The notes: a model not told the origin generated them from the sequence alone. A stretch of DNA of 64,000 nt from Mycoplasmatota bacterium (GCA_022774645.1 JALFKQ010000026.1:62001-126000); one strand, 5' to 3'. Shown: positions 54,685 to 63,971, numbered from the stretch's first letter. Numbers and translations: made by a program.

Positions 54685-55821
54685 TTATTTTCTTAGTTTA
54701 TACATTAATATTTCATCATTTAAAGGACTTAAACCAATAAATTCAAAGTTATGATCATAAACACATAATCGTCTTAATAATTCAAATAACTTGTCTGTTT
54801 TTAGTCTTTTTATGGTGTCTTCTTTACCAACTATGTGTTTAAACCATTCTTTATCTAATTCATATTCTCTTCTTAAACTTAGATTTTCTTCTGTATTTCT
54901 ACTATAGATTTTTCTTATTTTTTCAGTTGGCCATTTTGAAGTGAAAGTTGTTTTTTCAGTTTCACTTAATATCTTATGATAACCATAATTTAATGATTGA
55001 TTCATTGGTACTTTTATATATGTTATGCCTTCCCTTTTTAATATTTCTAAGAATAGAATTAAAGAATATAATTGATTTGGATGTACTGTTGGATTTTCTA
55101 TTCCTTTATTTAATTTATATAGTTTTCTTTCTATTTTTTTATTTGTTATATTAAATAAGTTATTTTGCACTCCATATATATAGCATATTTTTTCTCCATT
55201 TTCTTCTTTAATATCATAAAGTACTCTTGAAATTGTATGTGTATTATCATTTTCTTCTAATCTAAAGTTCATACTTCTTGTAGTTTCATCCCATGATTCA
55301 TTTACTGATACTTCTGCAAAAGATCTTATACTTTCAAAAGATGTAATATATGTTTCTTCTTTATATTTATCTAATGTTCTATCTTTATAAAACAATAGTT
55401 CTTTTTTAAGAAATGAAACAACATCTACAAAGTCATTTTCGTCCATTCTAAGCCATATTCTAACTAGTAATGATATTGTTACACTTCTCTCATTACAATG
55501 ATGATCATACTCTTTAAAAAGCTTTATTTGTTCATTTACTATATCAACTAGTAATTCGAAAAATAATACTGGATCTTTTATAATAATTGTTTTTGAACTT
55601 GAATTTCTATTATTTTCTGGTTTTAATGGTTTTAAGTCTTCGTCTGTTATGCTTGGTGTCCAATACCCTTCTTTTTTAAATGGCTTCTTTTTTACATAAT
55701 CAAATAATCTCATACCATTATTGTCAAATATGAAATTAATATTGGGTATTTCATTTTCACCTTTTATACTTGGAATACAACGTATAACAAATAATTCAAT
55801 AAGTTCTTTAAAATCAACCAT
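54685..55821 (-). CDS. Hypothetical protein of 378 residues
   Basis: A soluble protein of unknown family; start taken at 55821 (MVDFKELIELFVIR), with TTG 55836 as an alternative. No signal peptide or membrane segment. There is a HHCNERS motif near residue 108 and many charged residues (FKEYDHHCNERSVTISLLVRIWLRMDENDF). The C-terminal half has a regular alpha-helical pattern (ELDKEWFKHIVGKEDTIKRLKTDKLFELLRRL). It lies between thrS and shared-promoter unit 1 and has no visible strong binding site. Confidence 0.55.
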   Translation of the reverse strand: MVDFKELIELFVIRCIPSIKGENEIPNINFIFDNNGMRLFDYVKKKPFKKEGYWTPSITDEDLKPLKPENNRNSSSKTIIIKDPVLFFELLVDIVNEQIKLFKEYDHHCNERSVTISLLVRIWLRMDENDFVDVVSFLKKELLFYKDRTLDKYKEETYITSFESIRSFAEVSVNESWDETTRSMNFRLEENDNTHTISRVLYDIKEENGEKICYIYGVQNNLFNITNKKIERKLYKLNKGIENPTVHPNQLYSLILFLEILKREGITYIKVPMNQSLNYGYHKILSETEKTTFTSKWPTEKIRKIYSRNTEENLSLRREYELDKEWFKHIVGKEDTIKRLKTDKLFELLRRLCVYDHNFEFIGLSPLNDEILMYKLRK

Positions 55822-55852
55822 AATATCACAAGTCAATATACTAACATAATAA

Positions 55853-55877
55853 AAGAAGTATTTCTACTTCTTATTAT
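55853..55877 (-). terminator. Terminator after thrS
   Basis: AAGAAGTA and TACTTCTT arms (55853-55860, 55865-55872) with a 4-base loop; the reverse strand continues TTATT. Confidence 0.75.
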
Positions 55878-57618
55878 TAATTTCTTCATGAATTTTATTT
55901 ATGAATTCTTCTATACTTAATGTATTAGTTTCTTTTTCACCACGAAGACGATAACTTATTGTTTCGTTATCTCTTTCGTTATCTCCTAAAATTAGAGTAT
56001 AAGGTACTTTTGAAATAACACTTTCTCTCATTTTATAATTTAGTTTTTCATCTCTATCATCTAATTCTACTCTTATATTTTCCTTATCAAGTAAATCTTT
56101 TATTTTTTTAGAATATTCTAGATGATATTCCATATTTACTGGTATTATATTTATTTGTTTTGGAGCAAGCCATAATGGTAAAGCTCCTTTTGTTTCTTCT
56201 AAGATATATGCCATAAATCTATCTAATGAACCTAAGATTGCTCTATGAAGAACTACAGGTGTTTTCTTTTCACCATCTTTATCAACATATTTTAGATTGA
56301 ACTTTTCAGGTAAACAGAAATCTAATTGACAAGTTGAAAGTGTATATTCATTTCCAACTGCTGGTTTAACATTAACATCTAATTTAGGCCCATAGAATGC
56401 TGCTTCTCCAATTTCTTCTGTATATTCAATACCAAGTTCATTTAATACTTCTCTTAGCTCATTTTCGGCTTTATTCCACATTTCATCATCTGGATGATAC
56501 TTTTCTTTATCTTCTGGGTCTCTTAGTGATAAAACACATCTATAATCAGTTATATTAAAGTCTTTATAAGTGTCGAATATTAAGTCTACCACTGATTTAA
56601 ATTCTGATTTTATTTGATCTTTTGTTACAAATAAGTGAGCATCATTTTGACAGAAATGTCTTCCTCTTTCAATACCTTTTACAGCTCCGCTTGCTTCATA
56701 TCTAAAGTCATGAGCTATTTCACCTATTCTGATTGGTAAATCTTTATATGAATGTAATTTATTAGCATAAATCATCATATGATGTGGACAGTTCATAGGC
56801 CTTAATACAAAGCTCTCTCCATCAACTTCCATAGCTGGGAACATATTTTCTTTATAGTGATCCCAATGTCCTGATGTTTTATATAATTCAACATTACCAA
56901 CACAAGGTGTTAGAACATGAAGATAACCCAGTTTTCTTTCTTTTTCCTTTATATAGTTTTCTAATTCTTGCCAAACAATATATCCATTTGGTAAAAACAT
57001 TGGAAGTCCACGACCTACTAAGTCATCAGACATAAATAATTCCATTTCTTTACCTATTTTTCTATGATCTCTATTTTTACAATCTTCTAGGTAAGTAAGA
57101 TAGTTATTTAAATCTTCTTCGTTATCGAAACAAATTCCATATACTCTTTGAAGCATTTTGTTTTTTGAATCTGCTTTCCAGTATGCACCACTAACTTTTA
57201 ATAGTTTAAAGTATTTAATAAGCTTAGTACTTTCAACATGTGGTCCTCTACATAAATCAATAAAATCTCCTTGTTCGTAGCAAGATATAACTGTATCGTT
57301 TTCATCCATTCTACTGATTAAGTCAATTTTATATGGATCATCTTTAAACATTTCTAATGCTTCTTCTTTACTTATTTCTTTTCTTTTAATAAGTTTGTTA
57401 TCCTTAGATATTTTTTTCATTTCTTTTTCGATTTTTACTAAATCTTCTTCTGTTAATGATACATCTCCAAGGTCTATATCATAATAGAATCCATCTTCAA
57501 TTACTGGTCCTACCCAAAATTTTGCATCTGGATATAAGTGTTTTACAGCATGTGCTAAAAGATGAGCACAGCTATGATTTAATGTGTTTAATTCATTATT
57601 TTCTTTAATATTTATCAT
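55864..57618 (-). CDS. thrS: Threonyl-tRNA synthetase lacking the TGS domain
   Basis: Charges tRNA-Thr. 584 residues: editing domain from the start (NHSCAHLLAHAVKHLYPDAKFW with the HxxxH pattern, and later HVESTKL), class II catalytic core with GLPMFLPNG, MNCPHHMMIY and EIAHDFRYE, HFCQNDAHLF, and a C-terminal anticodon domain (IIPVNMEYHLEYSKKIKDLL). The N-terminal TGS (N1) domain of about 60 residues is absent; the protein starts with only 13 residues before the editing domain. It is controlled by a T-box leader and follows the 153-residue gene with a 4-base overlap. Confidence 0.95.
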   Translation of the reverse strand: MINIKENNELNTLNHSCAHLLAHAVKHLYPDAKFWVGPVIEDGFYYDIDLGDVSLTEEDLVKIEKEMKKISKDNKLIKRKEISKEEALEMFKDDPYKIDLISRMDENDTVISCYEQGDFIDLCRGPHVESTKLIKYFKLLKVSGAYWKADSKNKMLQRVYGICFDNEEDLNNYLTYLEDCKNRDHRKIGKEMELFMSDDLVGRGLPMFLPNGYIVWQELENYIKEKERKLGYLHVLTPCVGNVELYKTSGHWDHYKENMFPAMEVDGESFVLRPMNCPHHMMIYANKLHSYKDLPIRIGEIAHDFRYEASGAVKGIERGRHFCQNDAHLFVTKDQIKSEFKSVVDLIFDTYKDFNITDYRCVLSLRDPEDKEKYHPDDEMWNKAENELREVLNELGIEYTEEIGEAAFYGPKLDVNVKPAVGNEYTLSTCQLDFCLPEKFNLKYVDKDGEKKTPVVLHRAILGSLDRFMAYILEETKGALPLWLAPKQINIIPVNMEYHLEYSKKIKDLLDKENIRVELDDRDEKLNYKMRESVISKVPYTLILGDNERDNETISYRLRGEKETNTLSIEEFINKIHEEINNKK

Positions 57619-58076
57619 TTATATTCCTCCATATCTACTGTTTTTACTCTCTTATATTTTTTCTTTTTAACTAGTACTCCTCTACTCTCTAGTTCTTGTC
57701 TTGCATTTCTGCTTACTTTATATGTATTAAATCTTGCATTTAATAACTGTTTTAATTCATATATTTTCATTCTACTATAATCGTAGTGATGTACTTTTTC
57801 TTTTTTTCTTTCTTTATGTGGCATAGTAGTTCTGCTGTCGGTTATTTCTTCTTTTGGTACTATGTATGGTATTGTCGTTTTTCCATCAAAAACCATCAGT
57901 ATTCTGCCCATCATTATATCTTCTTGATGTTTTTCAGCATATTCAAATGATGTTCTTTGAATACTTGGAAATAATGTTTTTACATCTGTATGGCTTACTT
58001 TAGTCAGAGCTTTGCCATCCACTGCCATATATCTTGACAAAAATTTTGATAATGTTATACTTTTATATTCTTTCAT
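57615..58076 (-). CDS. Hypothetical protein co-transcribed with thrS
   Basis: A 153-residue protein, start at 58076 preceded by GGGAGGG; the longer frame reads into the T-box. N-terminal part helical (SITLSKFLSRYMAVDG), then a middle segment (GRILMVFDGKTTIPYIVPKEEI), and a basic C-terminus (YDYSRMKIYELKQLLNARFNTYKVSRNARQELESRGVLVKKKKYKRV) that looks like a SAP/Rho-N-type helix pair for nucleic acid binding. It overlaps thrS by 4 bases and sits where infC might be expected. Function unknown. Confidence 0.65.
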   Translation of the reverse strand: MKEYKSITLSKFLSRYMAVDGKALTKVSHTDVKTLFPSIQRTSFEYAEKHQEDIMMGRILMVFDGKTTIPYIVPKEEITDSRTTMPHKERKKEKVHHYDYSRMKIYELKQLLNARFNTYKVSRNARQELESRGVLVKKKKYKRVKTVDMEEYK

Positions 58077-58089
58077 AAACCCTCCCAAA

Positions 58090-58247
58090 AGAACAAAAAA
58101 AGAGATAGCCAAAGGAGTCAAAAATGACGGTGCCATCCCTAATTTATCTTAATTTGTTATAACGGAACATCCGTTGGCTATTAACCACATACAACTGGTA
58201 GTAATAAATAACAAATTATATTAGTTTTCACCAAGCACTAACTCTCT
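58090..58247 (-). promoter_or_regulatory. T-box leader (threonine) of the thrS operon
   Basis: Reverse strand: TATAAT at 58259-58254, then AGAGAGTTAGTGCTTGGTGA with the GGTGAAA of T-box stem I, a specifier region with threonine codons (TTACTACCAG), and the T-box itself AGGGATGGCACCGTC (58140-58126), which pairs with the NCCA end of uncharged tRNA. A terminator stem with a TCTTTTTTT tail follows (to about 58095). Uncharged tRNA-Thr should allow readthrough into the 153-residue gene and thrS. Confidence 0.85.
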
Positions 58248-58315
58248 ACAATAATTATATTATTTATGTTGTCCAATTATTTCTTTACAAGTATATAATA
58301 ACATATCAAAATTTC

Positions 58316-58993
58316 TTATGCAATATTTTTTTTAAATGATAATGCTCTATTTCTACTTTTTATACTCTCAAGTTCACTTATTTTTTTTCTTAATGCCTCT
58401 AGTTCAGCAACACTAAGTTCACTTATTGCTCTTGCTATATCTTGATTAGTAACTTCACCAGGAACTACAACTCTTTGAATATTTCCTTCTGATTTGAAAG
58501 GTGTAATATCTAATTGTTCTGTTTCAGTGTCTAATTTTGTAATATATTCAATAGGAGTTTCATAAGTATCATATAAGTTTTCTATATTATTTCTAGTAGC
58601 TTTATACTTTTCAGGTTTTTCAAACATTATTCTTGGTTCATGAGCAATTGTTGGGTCTATTTGTTTTCTTGCTTCTTCTTCACGGAATATATCTAATTGT
58701 TCATCTCTAGTAATATAATTTCCACTCACTATTTCTTCTTCAGCTGCTCTATTAATTGGATTCTTTCCTTGAATTAATGATACAGCTTTTATAGCATAAT
58801 AGAATGGAATAAAACCTTTTAAAACATTACCTAATTTCTCATTAAATTTATATAGACTATTTCTATTTTTTAGTACATAGCCTTTATCTTGTAACTTTTC
58901 TTCAATTAAGGATTTAACAATACCAATAACTGTTAAACCAAATGCAGTAGACATTAATTGCATTACAGCATATATTAATAAAAAATCTCTCAT
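58316..58993 (-). CDS. Membrane protein of shared-promoter unit 2
   Basis: A 225-residue protein. Start at 58993, 7 bases after AAGGGGG; the frame upstream passes through the promoter. One N-terminal membrane segment (about 4-24), then KLQDKGYVLKNRNSLYKFNEKLGNVLKGFIPFYYAIKAVSLIQG, a charged middle part and a helical C-terminus (ELSVAELEALRKKISELESI). The part after the membrane segment resembles the same part of the protein at 61558-62208, so they are probably paralogues. No known domain. Confidence 0.6.
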   Translation of the reverse strand: MRDFLLIYAVMQLMSTAFGLTVIGIVKSLIEEKLQDKGYVLKNRNSLYKFNEKLGNVLKGFIPFYYAIKAVSLIQGKNPINRAAEEEIVSGNYITRDEQLDIFREEEARKQIDPTIAHEPRIMFEKPEKYKATRNNIENLYDTYETPIEYITKLDTETEQLDITPFKSEGNIQRVVVPGEVTNQDIARAISELSVAELEALRKKISELESIKSRNRALSFKKNIA

Positions 58994-59020
58994 TTTACAT
59001 TCCCCCTTAATGATGAACAT

Positions 59021-59049
59021 ATTATACCAAAAAAGTACCAAAATGTCAA
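59021..59049 (-). promoter_or_regulatory. Shared promoter P2
   Basis: Reverse strand: TTGACA (59049-59044), 17-base spacer ending ACTTTTTTGG, TATAAT (59026-59021), then TTAAGGGGGAAT. The -35 is in a perfect inverted repeat CCAAAATGT/ACATTTTGG that also can act as the dnaI terminator. Confidence 0.75.
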
Positions 59050-59069
59050 ACAACATTTTGGTTTTTACT

Positions 59070-59969
59070 TTATCTTTTATTTTTACTGATTAATTTTTCT
59101 TCTATTGTCAAATATTTTATTCTTTCAATTATTCTTCTTGCTTTAATTTGGTCTGAGCCTTTGTTTGTTTCAGAAAGCTCATTTTCTAATTGATCAATAG
59201 TGAAATTTGATGTAAAAAATGTTGTAAGATCACAATCCATTCTATATTGAAGTATTGTTCCAAGTACTTCGTCTCTAGCCCAAACACTATTATTTTCTGC
59301 GCCTATATCATCTATTAAAAGAATATCACTTGTCATAATTTCTTCTAATACTTCATTATAATTATAATCATTGAATGCTGCTTTTAATTTATTTAAAAGT
59401 AATGGATAATTAATATTAACACATTTAAAGCCTTTATTAGAAAGTTCATTTAATAATGCACTTAATATATATGATTTACCACTTCCAAAAGAACCACTCA
59501 AATATAATCCTTTTACTGGCTCATTTTTAACTTTTTTAGTTAAGAAATCTTTTATATATTTTATAATAATCGTTCTTTCTTTTTCATTAATTAAATCACT
59601 TAATGAAGCTGACATTAACATTTTTGATGTTTCAAAAAAAGTTGTGTTATTCTTTTTAGTGCTCTCTTTATAATATTTACATGATTTGTATGAAAACTCT
59701 ATAAAATCTTTTGTTACAGTTGGAAAATATACATGACCTTTAACAGTATTCTTACAATAACCTAATCCTTTACATTTAGAACAATTTTTAAGTTCACTTG
59801 ATGAGTCCATTAATTTACTAGTATATTTCATTAATATTTCTTCATCGAGTTTAAGTCTATTACATAATTTTTTAAATGTATCATCACTACTAGCTAAAAC
59901 GAAGTTTCTTCTTAATTCATCATTTATAGCTTTTTTACTTTTTTTAACAAAATTACTACTATTGATCAT
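59070..59969 (-). CDS. dnaI: Primosomal helicase loader DnaI
   Basis: AAA+ protein that loads the replicative helicase. 299 residues: an N-terminal zinc-type Cys cluster (CSKCKGLGYC, about 63-72), Walker A SGSFGSGKSY, Walker B ILLIDDIGAE, sensor 1 TTFFTSNFT and Arg in KARRIIERIKYL. It overlaps dnaB by 4 bases, as in Bacillota dnaB-dnaI. Length is typical. Confidence 0.92.
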   Translation of the reverse strand: MINSSNFVKKSKKAINDELRRNFVLASSDDTFKKLCNRLKLDEEILMKYTSKLMDSSSELKNCSKCKGLGYCKNTVKGHVYFPTVTKDFIEFSYKSCKYYKESTKKNNTTFFETSKMLMSASLSDLINEKERTIIIKYIKDFLTKKVKNEPVKGLYLSGSFGSGKSYILSALLNELSNKGFKCVNINYPLLLNKLKAAFNDYNYNEVLEEIMTSDILLIDDIGAENNSVWARDEVLGTILQYRMDCDLTTFFTSNFTIDQLENELSETNKGSDQIKARRIIERIKYLTIEEKLISKNKR

Positions 59970-61246
59970 TTTCTAAACTCCTCTATAAATTTCTTAAGTT
60001 CTTCATTGCTTTCTTCATCTGTTGAACTAGTCTCTATTTTTTCATTGAACCAACTTGGCATAACTTTATTTACTTTTTTTGGTTCTTTTTTAAGTATCTT
60101 TTTATGCTCTTTTTCAGCCAAATCCATTGCTTCACTTGCTGTTTCTACTCCGCATCTTTTCCATTGACCTGCGATTGTTTCTATATATGCTTTTACTAAT
60201 TTATTATTATTTGTTTTTAAAGTATAGTCTATTAATACATTTACAACTGCTGGATTAAGTTTTAAATCCATAAGTAAGTTTTCTAATATTTTCATATCTC
60301 TTTCAGTTGGTTTAACACCTTTATATTTAGCTTTTAAGAATTCATATGGTGAATGGCTTTCAAATACTGCAATTATTCTTCCTCTCTTACTATTATCACC
60401 ACTAGCATCTTTTAAATACTCTGGTTGACTCTTAAATAATAGACTTGGAAGTCTGTTATCATTATTGAATTGGTATAGTTTTCTCGCATTTTTTCTTAAA
60501 TCATCTTTATCAATATTACCTTTTTCATTTAATGAAGCTCTTATAATATCTGCCATAGTTACAGGGTCTATCTCATATAAAAATGCTAAATTAATTATTA
60601 ATTCTTTCATACTTCTATTTAAACATTTTTGATTAAACATTTCTTTTGGAAGTGATGAAACCATTAAATCAAAATCAAAATCTAATTCATACTTTAATAA
60701 TAGTTTGTTTTTTGATATTACTTCTCCACTACTTATTTCAAGAGGACTATAATTTCTACTTTTGTAAACTGCATCAAATGGAGCTGTTATTTCTTCATAA
60801 TCCCTTAATGATAAATGTGGTACTTTAAAATATTCAAATAATCTATTATATTCAGTTTTTCCTACATTATTATATAAAACAACATTAAATATTGGATGAG
60901 AAAAAAATTCTGTTGCTGATACTGGACTATATAATTCATATACATAAGAATTAACTTCTCCCTCATGATAATATGTTTTTAATAAACCAATTCCTTCTAA
61001 TTTTAATCTTGCTTCTTTTAAATTATCTAAGGTAACTCCCATACTTGTCATTAGATGTTTATGGGTAAGTTCACAAGAAATAAAAGTATTTTTAGTTTCT
61101 GTTTGTAAGAAAAAGTATAACATTACTGCAATATTACCTATTATTGGCATATAAAGCATATTTAAAACAAGTTTATCACTACTTGATAATAAACTTTTAT
61201 CTATAACTTGATATAAATCTGCTGGATATAACGATACTTTTTTCAT
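59966..61246 (-). CDS. dnaB: Replication initiation and membrane attachment protein DnaB (Bacillota type)
   Basis: Primosome protein, related to DnaD, that helps DnaI load the helicase. 426 residues: N-terminal LYPADLYQVIDKSLLSSSDKLVLNMLYMPIIG typical of DnaB, a winged-helix part, and a C-terminal DnaB/DnaD-type domain with VVNVLIDYTLKTNNNKLVKAYIETIAGQWKRCGVETASEA, including the YxxxIxxxW-like motif. Start after GTGATGAG with TATAAT upstream (61269-61264). Confidence 0.9.
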   Translation of the reverse strand: MKKVSLYPADLYQVIDKSLLSSSDKLVLNMLYMPIIGNIAVMLYFFLQTETKNTFISCELTHKHLMTSMGVTLDNLKEARLKLEGIGLLKTYYHEGEVNSYVYELYSPVSATEFFSHPIFNVVLYNNVGKTEYNRLFEYFKVPHLSLRDYEEITAPFDAVYKSRNYSPLEISSGEVISKNKLLLKYELDFDFDLMVSSLPKEMFNQKCLNRSMKELIINLAFLYEIDPVTMADIIRASLNEKGNIDKDDLRKNARKLYQFNNDNRLPSLLFKSQPEYLKDASGDNSKRGRIIAVFESHSPYEFLKAKYKGVKPTERDMKILENLLMDLKLNPAVVNVLIDYTLKTNNNKLVKAYIETIAGQWKRCGVETASEAMDLAEKEHKKILKKEPKKVNKVMPSWFNEKIETSSTDEESNEELKKFIEEFRK

Positions 61247-61296
61247 AACTCATCACATTAATTATTATACAAAAATTTAATATTAAATAAAAGAAA

Positions 61297-61319
61297 AAGA
61301 TGAACTTTTATTCATCTTA
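61297..61319 (-). terminator. Terminator of shared-promoter unit 3
   Basis: AAGATGAA (61297-61304) and TTCATCTT (61311-61318); the reverse strand continues TTTCTTTT. Confidence 0.75.
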
Positions 61320-61568
61320 TTTCAAATTAACTTGTTTTTGAGATTGTATAGCAAGTAACTCTTTCATAAATTCTACTGTGTCTTTATATATTGCTACTGT
61401 CGCTCTATATTTTTCATTCATAACATCGATTGCATAAGAATTTTCTCTTTTTGCAATTCTCATATATTCTTTTTTTAATTCTGTTAAATATTCTGATAAT
61501 TCTTGTTCTTTAACACATAAGTATTTAAATGTATCAGAATAAGCACCCATATCTATATTATTGTTCAT
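61317..61568 (-). CDS. Small helical protein, second gene of shared-promoter unit 3
   Basis: An 83-residue, almost wholly alpha-helical charged protein (ELSEYLTELKKEYMRIAKRE, MNEKYRATVAIYKDTVEFMKELLAI). Start is taken at 61568 (MNNNIDMGAYSDTF), inside the end of the preceding gene by 11 bases; the frame is open further upstream but in the neighbour's coding region. Likely a coiled-coil partner of the preceding membrane protein. Family unknown. Confidence 0.55.
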   Translation of the reverse strand: MNNNIDMGAYSDTFKYLCVKEQELSEYLTELKKEYMRIAKRENSYAIDVMNEKYRATVAIYKDTVEFMKELLAIQSQKQVNLK

Positions 61569-62208
61569 TTTTATTCTTTCTTGATAGTTTAGTAGCTGAT
61601 CTTTCGTTTCTTTCAACTTGAGCGATTTCTTCACACAATAAATTATATTTAGCATCAATTGCTTTAATTTTTCCAACTAATTCGCTTAATGTTTCTGGTG
61701 AAGCATTAAGTTCTCTTAATCTTTTATATTTTGCTCTTAATTCTTGATCTCTTCTATAATATTCTGCTTTTTCTTGCTTTAATTCTTCTAGTGTACTATT
61801 TCCAGTTACAGGTTTTACTACTGGTTTTTTTGTTTCTTGAACTTTATCTTTTGAAGTTTCTTTTTTAACTTCTACAGTTTTCTTTTCTTTTTTTACTGGT
61901 AAAGCTTTCTTTTCAACTTTAGTTTCACTAACATTTCTAACAATTTTTCTTTTATTTAATGTTATAAGTCTATTAGTATAATATGTATCTTCATCACCAA
62001 ATAATTCTTTTGAAGATTTAAAAATATTATATCCTGGTACTAGAAGATATACATAATCCTTTAAAAAAGATATTATTGTTTCTGGTACACTTCTGTTATC
62101 ATTTATTTCTAAGCCTTCTCTTTCAAGTTTTTTTCTGAATGTATATTGTTTTACTCCTTCTTCTAGAGTTGATACTAAAAATAATCCTGTGCAAATATTC
62201 CAAATCAT
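61558..62208 (-). CDS. Membrane protein of shared-promoter unit 3
   Basis: A 216-residue protein with a short N-terminal membrane segment (IWNICTGLFLVSTLEEG), then KKLEREGLEINDNRSVPETIISFLKDYVYLLVPGYNIFKSSKELFG, a long Lys/Val/Glu-rich linker (about 95-135) and a coiled-coil C-terminus (LRAKYKRLRELNAS...NLLCEEIAQVERN). The early part is similar in layout to the protein at 58316-58993 (G-x-N-R-S ... P[GF]Y). AAGGGGG lies 9 bases before the ATG. Function unknown. Confidence 0.6.
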   Translation of the reverse strand: MIWNICTGLFLVSTLEEGVKQYTFRKKLEREGLEINDNRSVPETIISFLKDYVYLLVPGYNIFKSSKELFGDEDTYYTNRLITLNKRKIVRNVSETKVEKKALPVKKEKKTVEVKKETSKDKVQETKKPVVKPVTGNSTLEELKQEKAEYYRRDQELRAKYKRLRELNASPETLSELVGKIKAIDAKYNLLCEEIAQVERNERSATKLSRKNKNEQ

Positions 62209-62236
62209 TTTTTATTCCCCCTTAAAAAACGCTTAT

Positions 62237-62265
62237 ATTGTATCAAAAAAGTTACAAGATGTCAA
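62237..62265 (-). promoter_or_regulatory. Shared promoter P3
   Basis: Reverse strand: TTGACA (62265-62260), 17-base spacer ending ACTTTTTTGA, TACAAT (62242-62237), then TTAAGGGGGAAT. An inverted repeat TATCAAAAAA/TTTTTTGATA surrounds the -35 and spacer. Confidence 0.75.
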
Positions 62266-62285
62266 GTTTTTTGATACTTCATTTA

Positions 62286-63971
62286 TTAAAATGTGTTTCT
62301 TTTTATTAATCTAATATCACTGTTTTCACTATTTGACACTGCTTCAATCGCCGTATCTATAATAGAATTTATATTTTCTTTATATAATAATAAGACTTTT
62401 TTTGTAGTTTCTATTACTTCTAATGTTGTTATCCCTAAAAACTCAGCAATACTTTCATTTGAATAATATCTATTATCTACATATCCAAGTTTTAATGAAA
62501 TGATTATAGCTTCTTTTGGTGTTAAAACTTTTAACATATCACCAAATGATGGAGTTTTTAATAATTCTAATATTCTTATATAATCTTTTTGTTCTAATTG
62601 TTCTTCCTTTTGCTCAGAAACTACTTTGGTTACTGGTATTTTAACTTCTACTGATGGTTCTACTTTTTCTTCATTTATCTCAGGATTATCTTCTACTGGA
62701 ATAGGTTTATTTTCAACAGTTGTTGTTTCTACCTTGGCAGTTCTATTTTTTATAAGCACCCTTTCTATTTTTGGCATTAATCCTGCATAAAATTTATTTT
62801 TTTCTTTTTGTGTTATATCTGTTTTAACTGGATTTTCTAAATCTTCACCATATCTTTTTATTAATAGTGCTTTATCTTTATCAGATAATTGTGATATTAC
62901 AGTGTCAATTTCTTCCCTAGTAAATCCATCAAAATATTCATAAATACTTTTTAATCTTGGCATTTCATTTTTCTCCTTTATTTTTTTATATTGTCTTGCA
63001 TATGACTTAAAACTTCTACTATCAGTTTTATAATTTTCTCTTAATTCATATAATCTTTTTGATGACTCATCTGGGTTTTTCATATATTCTAAAAATGGTT
63101 TTATGTGTGCTGAATTTCTTAATTTCTTAAGCCCTACCGCTTCTATTTGTCTAACTCTTTCTCTTGTTATTGAATATATCTTTCCAATTTGATCTAATGT
63201 CTTAGGGCTTTGTCCGCTTAAACCATTTCTTAAAATCAAAACTTCAATTTTTTTTGGTTTTAGGTTACACTTTTTAAATAATTCTGCTATTTTAGTTGGT
63301 AATTCATTAATTACTGCAATTCTGTCAAAGTTATCTGTATCGCTTGGAATTAATGCTCCAAGTTCTGTGTCTTCATCTTTTCCAACTAAATCATTTAAAC
63401 TTCTTGTATCAATTTTATATCTATAAATATTTGTTGCTTCTTCTATTGATATTCCCATTACTTTAGCAACTACATCTACAGAAGGTATTTCTCCCGTTTC
63501 TTGTTCTAACTTCATTTCAATTTTATTATATTGTGATATCTTTTGGTATATATGAACTGGAATTCTTATATTTCTGCTTGTATTGGCTATTGCTCTTGTA
63601 ATTCCTTGTCTTATCCAACTAGTGGCATAAGTACTAAATTTAAATCCCATATCTGAATTGAATCTTTCTATTGCAGTCATTAAACCAATATTGCCTTCTT
63701 GTACCAAATCCATAAAAGATAATCCTCTTCCTTGATACCTTCTAGCTATACTAACTACTAATCTTAAATTGTGATAAATAAATATTTCTTTAGCTCTTTC
63801 ATCACCATTTTTAATTCTTTTAGCAAGTTCTCTTTCTTCTTCTATTTTTAATATTCTAATATCATTTATTTCTCTTAAGTACATTTTAGTACTTTCATAT
63901 TCACTATAATTACTAATATCTGAATAAGGCACTTCTGTATCAATTGTATTTATTTCTATATTGTTTAACAT
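62286..63971 (-). CDS. SigA-like sigma factor with a 250-residue C-terminal extension
   Basis: A 561-residue sigma-70 family protein. Residues about 25-300 hold regions 1.2-4: [55 protein letters not shown], and region 4 [31 protein letters not shown]. In region 2.3 the first Trp of the usual YATWWIRQ is Ser. After region 4, where SigA ends, there are about 250 more residues with two further sigma-4-like helical modules ([60 protein letters not shown]) joined by a Val/Glu/Pro linker. The ATG at 63971 has no binding site and the frame is open to the window edge, so the start is uncertain. Confidence 0.85.
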   Translation of the reverse strand: MLNNIEINTIDTEVPYSDISNYSEYESTKMYLREINDIRILKIEEERELAKRIKNGDERAKEIFIYHNLRLVVSIARRYQGRGLSFMDLVQEGNIGLMTAIERFNSDMGFKFSTYATSWIRQGITRAIANTSRNIRIPVHIYQKISQYNKIEMKLEQETGEIPSVDVVAKVMGISIEEATNIYRYKIDTRSLNDLVGKDEDTELGALIPSDTDNFDRIAVINELPTKIAELFKKCNLKPKKIEVLILRNGLSGQSPKTLDQIGKIYSITRERVRQIEAVGLKKLRNSAHIKPFLEYMKNPDESSKRLYELRENYKTDSRSFKSYARQYKKIKEKNEMPRLKSIYEYFDGFTREEIDTVISQLSDKDKALLIKRYGEDLENPVKTDITQKEKNKFYAGLMPKIERVLIKNRTAKVETTTVENKPIPVEDNPEINEEKVEPSVEVKIPVTKVVSEQKEEQLEQKDYIRILELLKTPSFGDMLKVLTPKEAIIISLKLGYVDNRYYSNESIAEFLGITTLEVIETTKKVLLLYKENINSIIDTAIEAVSNSENSDIRLIKRNTF

